This document shows, in pieces, positions 1 through 8,789 of a stretch of DNA of 37,977 nucleotides. The notes below the pieces were generated by a model. It was not told where the DNA came from. It saw only the letters and a list, made by a program, of their open reading frames with translations, and made no database searches. The first letter of the stretch is position 1; each line of letters begins with the position of its first letter. The stretch lies in contig JAQXZM010000006.1 of the NCBI GenBank assembly GCA_029227215.1, forward strand, positions 1 through 37,977, given 5' to 3'. The DNA is from Bifidobacteriaceae bacterium (GTDB lineage: Bacteria; Actinomycetota; Actinomycetes; Actinomycetales; Bifidobacteriaceae). The translations under genes were made by a program, and so were the position numbers.

Positions 1-1038
1 GCCCTCGCACACCACGGTCACGCCGTTGGCGACGAGCGTCTTGGCGGATTCCTCGTCGATCTCGTTCTGCGTGGCGCACGGCAGGGCGATGTCGCCCTTG
101 ACGGTCCACACGCCCTTGCAGCCCTCGTGGTACTCGGAGCCGGGCACGCGCTCGGCGTATTCCTTGATGCGGCCGCGGTGGCCGAGCTTGATGTCCTTGA
201 CGACATCGAGGTTGATGCCGTTGGGGTCATACACGTAACCGTTGGAATCGGAGGCGGTGACGACCTTGGCGCCCAGCTGCTGCGCCTTCTCGGTGGCGAA
301 GATGGCCACGTTGCCGGAGCCGGAGATGATGACGGTCTTGCCGGCGAAGCTATCGTTGCGCAGGGTCTTCAGAGCTTCCTGCGTGTAGTAGCACAGGCCG
401 TAGCCGGTGGCTTCGGTGCGGGCGAGCGAGCCGCCGAACTCCAGGCCCTTGCCGGTGAGCACGCCGGAGTACTCGTCGCGGATGCGCTTGTACTGGCCGA
501 ACAGGTAGCCCACCTCGCGGCCGCCCACGCCGATGTCGCCCGCGGGCACGTCGGTGTCAGGGCCGATGTGACGGCACAGCTCCGTCATGAAGGCCTGGCA
601 GAAGCGCATGACCTCGGCGTCGGACTTGCCCTTGGGGTCGAAGTCGGAGCCGCCCTTGCCGCCGCCGATCGGCAGCGTGGTCAGGGAGTTCTTGAGGATC
701 TGCTCGAAGCCGAGGAACTTGATGACGGACTCGGTCACGGACGGATGGAAGCGCAGGCCGCCCTTGTACGGGCCGATGGCGCTGTTGAACTGGATGCGGT
801 AGCCGCGGTTGACCTGCGGCTTGCCCTGGTCGTCCACCCAGGCGACGCGGAACTTGATGACGCGCTCGGGCTCGATGAAGCGCTCGAGCACGGCGTTCTT
901 CTCGTACTCAGGGTGGGCTTCCACAACCGGCTGGAGGGTTTCGAAGACCTCGCGCACGGCCTCGAGGAACTCAGGCTGATCGCCATCGCGGCGCTCGGCC
1001 TGCTCGTAGACGCGCTTCACATACTCGTTCGTGAACAA
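1..1038 (-). CDS. gdhA: NADP-type glutamate dehydrogenase, 5' part (346 codons in window)
   Basis: Glutamate dehydrogenase catalyses reductive amination of 2-oxoglutarate with ammonia to give glutamate. The visible part runs from the N-terminus (FTNEYVKRVYEQAE) through the substrate-binding glycine/lysine segment (GPYKGGLRFHPSV, then LPIGGGKGGSDFDP) into the Rossmann domain (ISGSGNVA). The family is about 450 residues, so roughly 100 C-terminal residues lie beyond base 1. The start chosen is a TTG at 1038-1036, six bases after GGAG; no ATG fits the N-terminus of the family better. It is transcribed alone, away from the DUF4125 gene's 3' end. A series of GlnR-like half-sites lies about 180-215 bases upstream. 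Identification is firm; the start codon is inferred. Confidence 0.95.
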   Translation of the reverse strand, partial: MFTNEYVKRVYEQAERRDGDQPEFLEAVREVFETLQPVVEAHPEYEKNAVLERFIEPERVIKFRVAWVDDQGKPQVNRGYRIQFNSAIGPYKGGLRFHPSVTESVIKFLGFEQILKNSLTTLPIGGGKGGSDFDPKGKSDAEVMRFCQAFMTELCRHIGPDTDVPAGDIGVGGREVGYLFGQYKRIRDEYSGVLTGKGLEFGGSLARTEATGYGLCYYTQEALKTLRNDSFAGKTVIISGSGNVAIFATEKAQQLGAKVVTASDSNGYVYDPNGINLDVVKDIKLGHRGRIKEYAERVPGSEYHEGCKGVWTVKGDIALPCATQNEIDEESAKTLVANGVTVVCEG

Positions 1039-1446
1039 TGCGTTCTCCTTTGTTTCTTGCTGTTTCTTTCGTTTCCTGTTTTCAGTTTCCTGTTTTCAGT
1101 TGTGGCGCTTCAGTCGTGGCAGCGGTTGTGCCGCTTGCGACTGCTGCTGCGGTTGTGCCGCGCGGCGTGGGCGCAATTCCATGCCGTTGTGACGGGCGAT
1201 GAGTCATCCTTGACGGTTTGCCAATCGTTTCCGCCGTGTAAACACATCGTAATTCCGCGTTCTTCGATTGGATAGGCGTGTTGGTGAATTTCTCGGTGAT
1301 TTTTTACCAAAAGGCAGGGGGACGCTAGCAATCATGCGGATTCGGGCGGTCGAGCGCCGCGCGATGCGCAGGAGGCGCGGATTCCGCATTGCGGACACGG
1401 AGGTGGGCGGAGCGTGAGATGACGCGGAGGGGGTGCGACGCAGGCA
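1039..1446. other. intergenic region upstream of gdhA
   Basis: Holds the gdhA leader and presumably its promoter. It contains a perfect 14-bp tandem duplication (TTTCCTGTTTTCAG, 1072-1085 and 1086-1099), the GlnR-like half-site series at 1216-1253, and a short palindrome GCAGGCAT/ATGCCTGC around 1440-1456 that overlaps the stop of the DUF4125 gene. No gene is supported here. Confidence 0.6.
1216..1253 (-). promoter_or_regulatory. candidate GlnR-type operator upstream of gdhA
   Basis: On the gdhA strand four pentamers ending in AC follow each other with exactly six bases between them: ATTAC (1253-1249), TTTAC (1242-1238), GAAAC (1231-1227) and CAAAC (1220-1216). The actinobacterial GlnR box is known as alternating GTnAC and GAAAC-like half-sites with 6-bp spacers (11-bp period). 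The spacing matches exactly, while individual pentamers deviate by one to three bases. A GlnR-like regulator is encoded in this window at 21495-22268. Binding is inferred. Confidence 0.4.
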
Positions 1447-2322
1447 TTATGCCTGCTCCGCTTCCGCCTCCTCCAGTGACGCATAGCCGCCGAGCAGCAC
1501 GGTGTTGCGCAGCGTGAGGGTCGTGAGGTTCTCGCCCTGAGCCTGGTAATCGCGCACCATGCTTTCGTACAGGTCCAGCGTGCGCTGGGAGTAGGTGCTC
1601 AGCTCGCCGCGGAGGTAGGTTTCGAAACTCGTGGCGTCGCGCGTATCGTCGCTGGTGCGCAGACGGCGCATGCCGGCGCCCAGCTTGGGGTAACGGGTCA
1701 TGAACGCCTGCGCCCACGCGACCTGGATGGCGATGATGCGCTCCTGCTGCGCGATGCGCTCGGCGGAGAGCGGCGGCAGGAAGGGCTCGAGCTTCATGCG
1801 GTAATACTGCGGGTCGGTGGATTGCATCATGCGCGCGTACTTCTCGGTGAGCAGGTTGCGCCCCTGCGCGTCGGCGCGTTGCAAATCCTCCAGATAGCTG
1901 ATTTTCGCGTCGTGCGGCCACGTGAGGAACTGCGCGAGGCGCATCTGGTGGAACGTGAGCCAGTTGCCCTGGCATGCGGCGCGCCCGCCCTCGTTGTTGA
2001 CCCCTTGGAATTGCTGCCATTCCCGGCGCACGATCGCCTCCTCGGCGGGTGTGCCGCCGGGCATGCCGATGCGTTTGTCCGGGTCGAGGGGAGTGGCGGG
2101 CACCGGCGTGCCATCGATGTCGATGATGGGCTCCGGGGCGGTGGCGGTGTTGGCGGCGGGCTTGGCGGGACCTGCGGGGTTGACGGAATCCGTTGGCTTC
2201 AACGGTTGTGCGGATTCTGCTGGTGCCGTTGGGCTTGTGACCGGCTTGAATTCCGGCAGATCGCCGATTCCACCGAAATCCGAGACGAAACCCTTGTCTG
2301 CTTCATGATGGAGATGGGACAT
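1447..2322 (-). CDS. DUF4125 family protein
   Basis: A 291-residue protein. Residues about 1-80 are Pro/Ala/Thr-rich and probably disordered. From about residue 95 it matches my memory of DUF4125, with the segment REWQQFQGVNNEGGRAACQ followed by NWLTFHQMRLAQFL, and a helical C-terminal part. The biochemical role of DUF4125 is not known to me. It starts with ATG at 2322 behind GGAGGAAGG and lies 33 bases after the DUF4037 gene, so the two are almost certainly cotranscribed. That pairing is also how I remember these families occurring elsewhere. No signal peptide or membrane segment is visible, so it should be cytoplasmic. Confidence 0.8.
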   Translation of the reverse strand: MSHLHHEADKGFVSDFGGIGDLPEFKPVTSPTAPAESAQPLKPTDSVNPAGPAKPAANTATAPEPIIDIDGTPVPATPLDPDKRIGMPGGTPAEEAIVRREWQQFQGVNNEGGRAACQGNWLTFHQMRLAQFLTWPHDAKISYLEDLQRADAQGRNLLTEKYARMMQSTDPQYYRMKLEPFLPPLSAERIAQQERIIAIQVAWAQAFMTRYPKLGAGMRRLRTSDDTRDATSFETYLRGELSTYSQRTLDLYESMVRDYQAQGENLTTLTLRNTVLLGGYASLEEAEAEQA

Positions 2323-2355
2323 CAGGCACCTTCCTCCGTTATCGTCATCCTCTTC

Positions 2356-4482
2356 CTACATTCTCGTGCGCATCCGTGCGTATTCGCGCATCTTCTCGTC
2401 CACATACGGCCTGTGCCAGTCCAGGAACGTCTCGTTGCTGCGCGTGAGCCCGAGCTCCTGCAATGCCGCGACGATCTGCCGGCAGATGGAGTCCACGAGC
2501 TGGTCGGCGCGCGGATTGAGCGCATCCGCAACTGCTGGGGAATTCGTACTCGTACCGCCATCGATTACCAGCAGGTCATCCATCTCGCACAGCGCTTCGA
2601 GCGGCGCACATACGCCGCGCAGCCGCATGCCGGGGCGGTGGCTCAGTTGGCGCAGCGCGGCGAACTGCCATTTGTAGTACGGCATATATCCCACGGTGAG
2701 AGGGTTGTTGAGCAGGAATGCGAGCGACGTGACCGCCGTGCTCAATTCGCTCACGCACAGGCGCATTGCCGGCAGGTCGCCGCGCCGCGCCATGCGGGGC
2801 AGGTTGTATTGCCCGGCTTGCGCCGCCATGCCCAGGCGCTGGGAGACGCGACGTAGGATCTCTTCGTCGGGCATCGTGCGGAATCCCTGGCGCGTGTGGC
2901 TGAAGGCACCGAGCGGGTCGGCGAACACGCGGCCGTTCGTGGCGGCGGCGAGTGTGGGCTCGTCGAGCGTCACCCACAGGCGCGGATCGCTGGGAGCCTG
3001 CGGCATGCCGGTGATCGATTCGAAGAACTCGCCGATGCGAAACACGCCCACGCGCTTGCCTGCATGGTCGGACGCCACGCGCGGGCCAAAACCGCGGAAC
3101 TCTTGGGGCAAGGCATCGTAGTCCGCTTGCAATTGCTCGCCGAACTGTGCGTAATCCTCGTCGGTGAGCCACAGGCACACGCCGGGTCCGAAGTCATGGT
3201 CGCGGCTCAGCTCGTCGTCGAACCCGTAGCATTCCGAGCCGTGGCCCACGAGCCCTGCTGCGATGCGTCCCCGCACCCGCTCGTACTTAGCGGCGATCAT
3301 GGGCTTGCAGCATTCCTCCCAATACGCGCGGGAAAGACCGAGCCCGGTCACATCGTCCACGACGTGCGCAGTGACAACAGGAGTTTGCGAAGCGGGCGCG
3401 TGTTCGGTTTGCGAAGCGGGTGCGGATTGCGCGGGTGCGGTTGGCTGGGATGCGGCAGATTGAGAGGCGGCAGACTGAGGGGAGGCAGACTGTGCAGATG
3501 AATCGGGCTGGGGCTGCATGGGTTGTGGAGCGTCCATGCACGAGGAATCAGACGCATCGGTTGTCGAAGATTGGCTGGGCGGATTCTCTGCCATCGTGTG
3601 CCTGCCACCCGCGGCTTCGAGCGCCTGCTGCGCCACGGCTCGGTTCTCGCGCGTCACGCGGAAGTAATCGCTGTCCTCGCCATAGCGCTCGCGGATGATG
3701 CGCAGCGCCTTGTCATACTCCGCAACGGATTCCGCTGCATCGCCGCGCAACAGAAGGATCTGCGCCAGCGCGGCATGCGCCGCCGCTTCATGGGCGGAAT
3801 CCAGTCCATTCTCGAACATCGCCACCGCCGTGCGCGCGTGGTCCAGTGCTTCATCGAGCTTGCCCAGCGCGGCAAGGCTCAGTGCCAGGTTCGCATGCGT
3901 GGACGCGATGTCGATGGCATTGGTGGTGTTGATGGTGGCATTGGCGGCGGGATGGGAGGCGCTCGCGGAACGTGCGCTTGCGGCATTGCATGAATCATCC
4001 CCCAGGATTTCCAACGCCTCGCCAAATTCTTCCGCTGCCTTGTCGTTGCGATTCGTTTCTTGATACAGCAATGCGAGATTGTTGTGCAATGCAGCGAGCT
4101 CAGGACTGTCGGCGGCAAGCGTGGCCGTGGCGGATTCCATCGCCTGGTGGTACAGGTCCTCCGCTTGCTCGTATTGATGGGCGGCGCGCAGCTCGGTGGC
4201 GGCGTTGATAAGCGTGGTGGTGAATTCCGCTGTGCCCTCGAGCCCCAGCTGCAACGCCAATTCCAACGATTGCTGCACCAGCGGCAGATTCTCCGTGTGC
4301 CGCCCGCGCGACCGGTAGAAGCCGATGAGTTCGGCAAGCACGGCGAGTCGCGCCTGCGCGTCGCCCGCATCATCGGTCTGCGCCAGCGATTCCAGCAGGA
4401 ACTGTTCCACGTCGCCGGTGCGGTGCTGCGCAAACAGCGCGTCGAGCTGCTGGTGGAATCGGCCGATGTCGAATGTCTCCAT
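2356..4482 (-). CDS. TPR repeat protein fused to DUF4037 nucleotidyltransferase-like domain
   Basis: 708 residues in three parts. Residues about 1-290 are alpha-helical tetratricopeptide-like repeats (for example AALHNNLALLYQETNRNDKA and ASTHANLALSLAALGKLDEA). Residues about 300-375 are a low-complexity Ser/Ala/Gln/Pro linker. Residues about 380-708 are a DUF4037 domain. The DUF4037 part holds GHGSECYGFDDELSRDHDFG at about 410-430. This is a G-S-x-x-x-x-G-x-D plus D-x-D arrangement typical of the nucleotidyltransferase-fold superfamily (known), suggesting nucleotidyl transfer to an unknown substrate (inferred). The ATG at 4482 follows only a weak GGGGG. It is first in the operon with the DUF4125 gene. 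Tandem-like codon repeats in the linker are the only irregularity. Confidence 0.8.
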   Translation of the reverse strand: METFDIGRFHQQLDALFAQHRTGDVEQFLLESLAQTDDAGDAQARLAVLAELIGFYRSRGRHTENLPLVQQSLELALQLGLEGTAEFTTTLINAATELRAAHQYEQAEDLYHQAMESATATLAADSPELAALHNNLALLYQETNRNDKAAEEFGEALEILGDDSCNAASARSASASHPAANATINTTNAIDIASTHANLALSLAALGKLDEALDHARTAVAMFENGLDSAHEAAAHAALAQILLLRGDAAESVAEYDKALRIIRERYGEDSDYFRVTRENRAVAQQALEAAGGRHTMAENPPSQSSTTDASDSSCMDAPQPMQPQPDSSAQSASPQSAASQSAASQPTAPAQSAPASQTEHAPASQTPVVTAHVVDDVTGLGLSRAYWEECCKPMIAAKYERVRGRIAAGLVGHGSECYGFDDELSRDHDFGPGVCLWLTDEDYAQFGEQLQADYDALPQEFRGFGPRVASDHAGKRVGVFRIGEFFESITGMPQAPSDPRLWVTLDEPTLAAATNGRVFADPLGAFSHTRQGFRTMPDEEILRRVSQRLGMAAQAGQYNLPRMARRGDLPAMRLCVSELSTAVTSLAFLLNNPLTVGYMPYYKWQFAALRQLSHRPGMRLRGVCAPLEALCEMDDLLVIDGGTSTNSPAVADALNPRADQLVDSICRQIVAALQELGLTRSNETFLDWHRPYVDEKMREYARMRTRM

Positions 4483-4624
4483 GCCCCCAGTCTACGAGCC
4501 GCGCCCCGCCACCGCGCCGGTGGGGAAAGATGTCGATAGGGAAGAGGATGGGTGAAGGAATGAGGAAGGGGAGAGGCAGCGTGAAAATACGGAAAATCGG
4601 CGCGGCACGCCGATGTGGTGCCGA

Positions 4625-4653
4625 TTGGACAATTGTGGAAAATACGTTATTAT
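4625..4653 (+). promoter_or_regulatory. promoter of tRNA-Thr
   Basis: A -35 like TTGGAC (4625-4630) and a -10 like TATTAT (4648-4653) are separated by 17 bases, in an AT-rich patch 38 bases before the tRNA. This is one of the best sigma-70-type promoters in the window. Confidence 0.6.
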
Positions 4654-4691
4654 TCTTTAACTGTGCATGACGCTCACAAGGCGTTGAGCAT

Positions 4692-4764
4692 GCCACTTTA
4701 GCTCAGTAGGTAGAGCGGCTCACTCGTAATGAGCAGGTCGGCAGTTCGATTCTGCCAAGTGGCT
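4692..4764 (+). tRNA. tRNA-Thr (anticodon CGU)
   Basis: A full cloverleaf can be drawn. The acceptor stem GCCACTT pairs with AAGTGGC, the D arm is AGCTC...GAGC, the anticodon stem CTCAC/... carries loop bases with CGT as anticodon, and the T arm reads GGCAG-TTCGATT-CTGCC. It is 73 bases long and CCA is not encoded. CGU reads ACG threonine codons. Confidence 0.93.
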
Positions 4765-4769
4765 CCCCG

Positions 4770-4800
4770 AAATCCCGGCCGCAAGACCGGGATTTTTCTT
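4770..4800 (+). terminator. rho-independent terminator after tRNA-Thr
   Basis: Nine-base arms AAATCCCGG (4770-4778) and CCGGGATTT (4787-4795) close an 8-base loop and run straight into TTTTTCTTTC. It lies six bases after the tRNA. Confidence 0.85.
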
Positions 4801-4861
4801 TCGGTGCGGCGATGGAATCCGCTGGTGGAACCCACCGGCATTCCTCCGCCGTGTCGGAATC

Positions 4862-4942
4862 GCGCGAGTGGCGGAATTGGTAGACGCGCAGGATTTAGGT
4901 TCCTGTGTCTTTGACGTGAGGGTTCACGTCCCTTCTCGCGCA
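4862..4942 (+). tRNA. tRNA-Leu (anticodon UAG)
   Basis: The acceptor stem GCGCGAG pairs with CTCGCGC and the discriminator base is A. The anticodon stem CAGGA/TCCTG encloses loop TTTAGGT, giving anticodon TAG (reads CUN, mainly CUA). A long variable arm and the T arm GGG-TTCACGT-CCC follow, as expected for a class II leucine tRNA. It is 81 bases long, without encoded CCA. Confidence 0.92.
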
Positions 4943-4966
4943 CAATCATGATTTTTCCCATCCTTC

Positions 4967-4999
4967 CATCCTCCCCATCCTCCCCATCCTCCCCATCCT
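4967..4999 (+). repeat. 9-bp tandem repeat CCATCCTCC
   Basis: Three perfect copies of CCATCCTCC plus degenerate flanking copies, starting about 25 bases after tRNA-Leu. It is a simple-sequence tract in non-coding DNA. Confidence 0.7.
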
Positions 5000-5012
5000 T
5001 CCTATCTTCTCG

Positions 5013-5280
5013 GTCTCCGACCTCCCTTTTCGGCGCCCGATTCATGCGGCGCCGAAGACGGAGGCTAGAGTGCCGAAAAATGGGCTTCAAACGTCCGTCT
5101 TCGGCGCCGGATTGCTGGGGCGCCGATGGCGGCAGTCTGGGCCTCGAAAAAAGGTGTTGTAACGTCCGTAATCGGCGCCCAACTGGGGAGGCGCCGATGG
5201 CGGAGGTTAGACCACCTCCCAATGGGTCTGTAACGTCCGTCTTCGGCGCCGGAATAGGGAGGCGCCGATTGTGGAGGGTT
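5013..5280. repeat. 71-bp tandem palindromic repeat array, four units
   Basis: TCGGCGCC recurs at 5030, 5101, 5172 and 5243, exactly 71 bases apart each time. In every unit it is followed ten bases later by its inverse GGCGCCGA. In three units a second inverted pair, CCG...CGG, flanks the core across 3-base gaps, so each unit can fold as a hairpin with a small internal loop. The phrase AACGTCCGT precedes the core in units 2-4. It lies between tRNA-Leu and manC and fills the 384-base gap. No coding potential is supported, because 71 is not a multiple of three and all frames contain stops. Confidence 0.85.
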
Positions 5281-5326
5281 GGTGGGATGTATCCGTGGGC
5301 GAACCATTGTGTGAGAAGATAGCGGT

Positions 5327-6454
5327 ATGAGTGGCGAAAGCATTGACAATTTCTACGCGATCATTCCCGCGGGCGGCGTCGGGTCCCGCCTGTGGCCCAT
5401 CAGCCGCAAGGACCGGCCGAAGTTCCTCTACGACTTCCTCGGCACCGGCAGCACGCTCATCCAATCGACCTACCTGCGCCTGGTGGCGCTCACGGGCGAG
5501 GGGCATGTGGTGGTGAGCACCGGCGAACACCATGTGGACGCCGTGCGCGAGCAAATCCCGGCGCTCAAGGAGTCCGACATCTTCGCCGAGCCGGTGGGCC
5601 GTGATTCCACTGCGGCGATTGCGCTCGCCACCGCCATCCTCGCGCGCCGCCACGGCGACGACATCGTGGTCGGCTCGTTCGCCGCGGACCATGTGATCCG
5701 CGACCAGCGCGCCTTCGCCGAATCCGTGCGCCAGGCGGTCGCCGCCGCGCGCGCCGGCTATGTGTGCACGATCGGCATCGCGGCATCCCGGCCGTCCACC
5801 GCGTTCGGCTACATCCAGCAGGGCGAGCCGCTCGGCGCCAAGGTGCCGGACGCCCCCGACGCCTACACGGTGCGCAAATTCGTGGAGAAGCCGGATGCCG
5901 CCACCGCCCAGGCCTACCTGCTCACCGGCGAATACCGGTGGAACGCTGGCATGTTCGTGATGCGCGCCAGCACGCTGCTCGAACGCCTCAAGGCCTACAA
6001 ACCCGTGATGGCAGGCCAGATCGCACGCATCGCGGATGCGTGGGACACCCCGCGCCGCGCCGAGGTGATGGCGAGCGAATGGGCGGGCATCGAGAAGATC
6101 GCCTTTGATTATTCCATCGCGGAACCATTGGCTGCCGAAGGCGGCGTGGCGATGGTGCCCGGCGGATTCGGCTGGGACGACATCGGCGATTTCAACTCCC
6201 TCGCTGCGCTGCTGCCCAGCCGCAACGCGCAGAACATCAAGCTTCTGGGCGATGATGACAGCCTCGTGCAGCTCGACAGCGCCGGCGACGTGGTGGTGGC
6301 GGACGGCGGCCGCACGATCGCGTTGCTCGGCGTGAGCGACATGGTGGTCGTCGACACCCCGGACGCCCTGCTCGTCGCGCCACGCGCCCGCAGCCAGGAG
6401 GTCAAGGACATGGTCAAGAAGCTCGGCCAGATCGGCCGCGACGACATCCTGTGA
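5327..6454 (+). CDS. manC: mannose-1-phosphate guanylyltransferase
   Basis: 375 residues. The enzyme makes GDP-mannose from mannose-1-phosphate and GTP in the cytoplasm, for glycan synthesis. The N-terminal nucleotide-binding loop reads PAGGVGSRLWPISRKDRPK at residues about 14-32. FVEKPD near 185, WNAGMFV near 206 and GFGWDDIGDFNSL near 280 are typical of the family. The length fits the short, single-domain form without the phosphomannose isomerase half. It starts with ATG at 5327; the ribosome-binding site is weak (GAGAAG). It stands between the 71-bp repeat array and pgi and shows no obvious operon partner. A related hexose-1-phosphate nucleotidyltransferase specificity cannot be excluded. 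Confidence 0.9.
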   Translation: MSGESIDNFYAIIPAGGVGSRLWPISRKDRPKFLYDFLGTGSTLIQSTYLRLVALTGEGHVVVSTGEHHVDAVREQIPALKESDIFAEPVGRDSTAAIALATAILARRHGDDIVVGSFAADHVIRDQRAFAESVRQAVAAARAGYVCTIGIAASRPSTAFGYIQQGEPLGAKVPDAPDAYTVRKFVEKPDAATAQAYLLTGEYRWNAGMFVMRASTLLERLKAYKPVMAGQIARIADAWDTPRRAEVMASEWAGIEKIAFDYSIAEPLAAEGGVAMVPGGFGWDDIGDFNSLAALLPSRNAQNIKLLGDDDSLVQLDSAGDVVVADGGRTIALLGVSDMVVVDTPDALLVAPRARSQEVKDMVKKLGQIGRDDIL

Positions 6455-6591
6455 CGCGAGCGCTGTTTCCCGCCGTCTGTCGCCTCTCTCTGTCGCCCTT
6501 CCTCTGTCCTTTGCTTGAGTAAATTATGAAGAGGAACTTCGCGGGGTGCAAAACCCGGAAGAACAGCCAAAATCCATAGGAAAGGACCAGC

Positions 6592-8289
6592 ATGGCCATC
6601 AATCCTCCTGTTGACGCAACGCAGACCCCGGCTTGGGCCGCTCTGCAGAAGCACTACGACGAGCTGCAGGCTGAGGGCATCAACCTGCGCAAGTGGTTCG
6701 CCGAGGACCCGAAGCGCACCGAGAAGCTGAGCTTCCAGGCCGGCGACCTCTACTTCGACCTGTCGAAGAACCTCATCAAGCCCGAGACCCTCCAGCTCTT
6801 CGCCGACCTCGCGAAGGACGTCAAGCTCGACGAGCGCATCAAGCAGCAGTACACCGGCGTGCACATCAACAACACCGAGGATCGCGCCGTGCTCCACACC
6901 GCGCTGCGCCGCCCGGTGGAGGACGAAGGCAAGTACATCGTCGACGGCCAGGATGTCGTCAAGGACGTGCACGAGACCCTCGACCGCATCTATGCTTTTG
7001 CCAACAAGGTTCGCTCCGGCGAATGGAAGGGCGTCACCGGCAAGACCATCAAGACCGTCGTCAACATCGGCATCGGTGGCTCCGACCTGGGTCCCAACAT
7101 GGCATACGAAGCCCTCAAGGCTTACGCTGACGCCGGCATCTCCGCCCGCTACGTCTCCAACATCGACCCGACGGACCTCGCCGAGAAGACCAAGGACCTC
7201 GACCCGGAGACCACGCTGTTCATCATCGTCTCCAAGACCTTCACCACGCTCGAGACCCTCACGAACGCCCGCTGCGCCCGCACCTGGCTGCTGAACAAGC
7301 TCGAGTCCCAGGGCGCCATCGACGGCTCCGACGAGTCCAAGAAGGACGCTGTGAAGAAGCACTTCGTGGCTGTCTCCACCGCACTCGACAAGGTCGAGGC
7401 TTTCGGCATCGACCCGACCAACGCGTTCGGCTTCTGGAACTGGGTTGGCGGCCGTTACTCCGTTGACTCCGCCGTGGGCACCTCCCTTGCCGTCGTGCTC
7501 GGCCCGGAGCGCTTCGAGGACTTCCTGCGCGGCTTCCACACCATCGACGAGTACTTCGCCACCACCCCGTTCGAGAAGAACGTCGTGGCTCTCATGGGCC
7601 TGCTCAACGTGTGGTACGTGAACTTCTTCAAGGCCCACTCCCACGCCGTGCTGCCCTACAACCAGTACCTGCACCGCTTCCCGGCATACCTGCAGCAGCT
7701 GACGATGGAATCCAACGGCAAGTCCGTGCGCTGGGACGGCACCCCCGTCACCACCGAGACCGGTGAGATCTTCTGGGGCGAGCCCGGCACCAACGGCCAG
7801 CACGCCTTCTACCAGCTCATCCACCAGGGCACCCGCCTCATCCCTGCCGACTTCATCGCGTTCGTCAACACGAAGAACCCGACGCAGGACGGCGACCAGG
7901 ACGTGCACGAGCTGTTCCTCGGCAACTTCCTCGCCCAGACCAAGGCCCTCGCGTTCGGCAAGACCGCTGACGAGGTGCGCGCTGACGGTGAGACCCGCGA
8001 AGACGTGATCCCGGCCCGCGTGTTCACCGGCAACCGCCCGACCACGTCCATCCTCGGCGACGACCTGACGCCGTACGCACTCGGCGAGCTCATCGCCCTG
8101 TACGAGCACATCACGCTCGTCGAAGGCACCGTGTGGGGCCTGGACTCCTACGATCAGTGGGGCGTCGAGCTGGGCAAGGTGCTTGCCAAGCAGATCACGC
8201 CTGCCATCTCCCAGGACGACAACGCCCTCGCTGCGCAGGATCAGTCCACGCAGGGCCTCATCAAGTTCTACCGCGCACATCGCCGCTAG
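6592..8289 (+). CDS. pgi: glucose-6-phosphate isomerase
   Basis: 565 residues, interconverting glucose-6-phosphate and fructose-6-phosphate in the cytoplasm. In bifidobacteria this feeds fructose-6-phosphate to the phosphoketolase shunt. Visible signatures are the phosphate-binding [18 protein letters not shown], the family pattern [14 protein letters not shown], the catalytic-region TMESNGKSV and the C-terminal [15 protein letters not shown]. The length is normal. ATG 6592 follows AGGAAAGGACCAGC. The gene has a strong codon bias of highly expressed type and ends in TAG. It is 137 bases after manC and has its own terminator, so it is probably monocistronic. Confidence 0.97.
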   Translation: MAINPPVDATQTPAWAALQKHYDELQAEGINLRKWFAEDPKRTEKLSFQAGDLYFDLSKNLIKPETLQLFADLAKDVKLDERIKQQYTGVHINNTEDRAVLHTALRRPVEDEGKYIVDGQDVVKDVHETLDRIYAFANKVRSGEWKGVTGKTIKTVVNIGIGGSDLGPNMAYEALKAYADAGISARYVSNIDPTDLAEKTKDLDPETTLFIIVSKTFTTLETLTNARCARTWLLNKLESQGAIDGSDESKKDAVKKHFVAVSTALDKVEAFGIDPTNAFGFWNWVGGRYSVDSAVGTSLAVVLGPERFEDFLRGFHTIDEYFATTPFEKNVVALMGLLNVWYVNFFKAHSHAVLPYNQYLHRFPAYLQQLTMESNGKSVRWDGTPVTTETGEIFWGEPGTNGQHAFYQLIHQGTRLIPADFIAFVNTKNPTQDGDQDVHELFLGNFLAQTKALAFGKTADEVRADGETREDVIPARVFTGNRPTTSILGDDLTPYALGELIALYEHITLVEGTVWGLDSYDQWGVELGKVLAKQITPAISQDDNALAAQDQSTQGLIKFYRAHRR

Positions 8290-8385
8290 AACGCGCCGCA
8301 TGACGCGGGCTCGCTGGCACAAGCTGAATTGTCGAAATCTTCAGCGGTGATGCGCAGCTGAGCCACGCGGAATGCGTGAGGCTTC

Positions 8386-8421
8386 GGAGCTCGGAACCAT
8401 TGGTTCCGGGCTCCTTTTGTT
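8386..8421 (+). terminator. rho-independent terminator after pgi
   Basis: Thirteen-base arms GGAGCTCGGAACC (8386-8398) and GGTTCCGGGCTCC (8402-8414), with one mismatch and a 3-base loop, are followed by TTTTGTTTT. Confidence 0.85.
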
Positions 8422-8789
8422 TTCTGCGCGCGCGGTGATACGTGCGTGATGATGATTCCCTCATTGCCGTGCCTGATTGTTATGTCCCGCAACCTTTGCG
8501 CCACGCCGACCGTTGGTGAAATTTGGCGTTGGTCGGCGGGAGCGATTATCCTTATGCGCAGTTCCGCAGTTCGCACAGCGATTCCGCAAGAGTCAATGCA
8601 TTCTCTTCATCAGGTTTTCCGCATGATTGGGTTTTGGCATGGCTGCTTGCTGCGTCGCGTTTAATCGCATCGAGCTTCGGCTGAGGACGAAGATGATTTC
8701 GGCCTCGTATCTTATGGAAATTCCGGTAGCGCATTGAAGGCACTTGCATGAGGCACTTGCATGACCGGGAGCAGCGAAAGGTACGCACA
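8422..8789. promoter_or_regulatory. rho leader and promoter region
   Basis: The gap between the pgi terminator and rho holds a possible promoter (TTGGCG at 8523-8528, 18 bases, TATCCT at 8547-8552). An inverted repeat CGCCGACC (8504-8511)/GGTCGGCG (8531-8538) overlaps its -35. A perfect 13-bp tandem duplication AGGCACTTGCATG (8738-8750, 8751-8763) follows. A leader of about 230 bases would fit autoregulation of rho known in other bacteria, but no leader ORF or attenuator hairpin is convincing here. Confidence 0.4.

Noticed and set aside
4698-5222. 174-codon minus-strand frame across the tRNA genes and the 71-bp repeats
   Set aside because: It overlaps two tRNA genes and a terminator and consists partly of simple repeats (GEDGEDGED); no evidence for translation.
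6109-8322. 737-codon minus-strand frame opposite pgi; similar long frames opposite rho and thiC
   Set aside because: Same antisense artefact of strong codon bias; each covers a clearly identified gene in the other strand.
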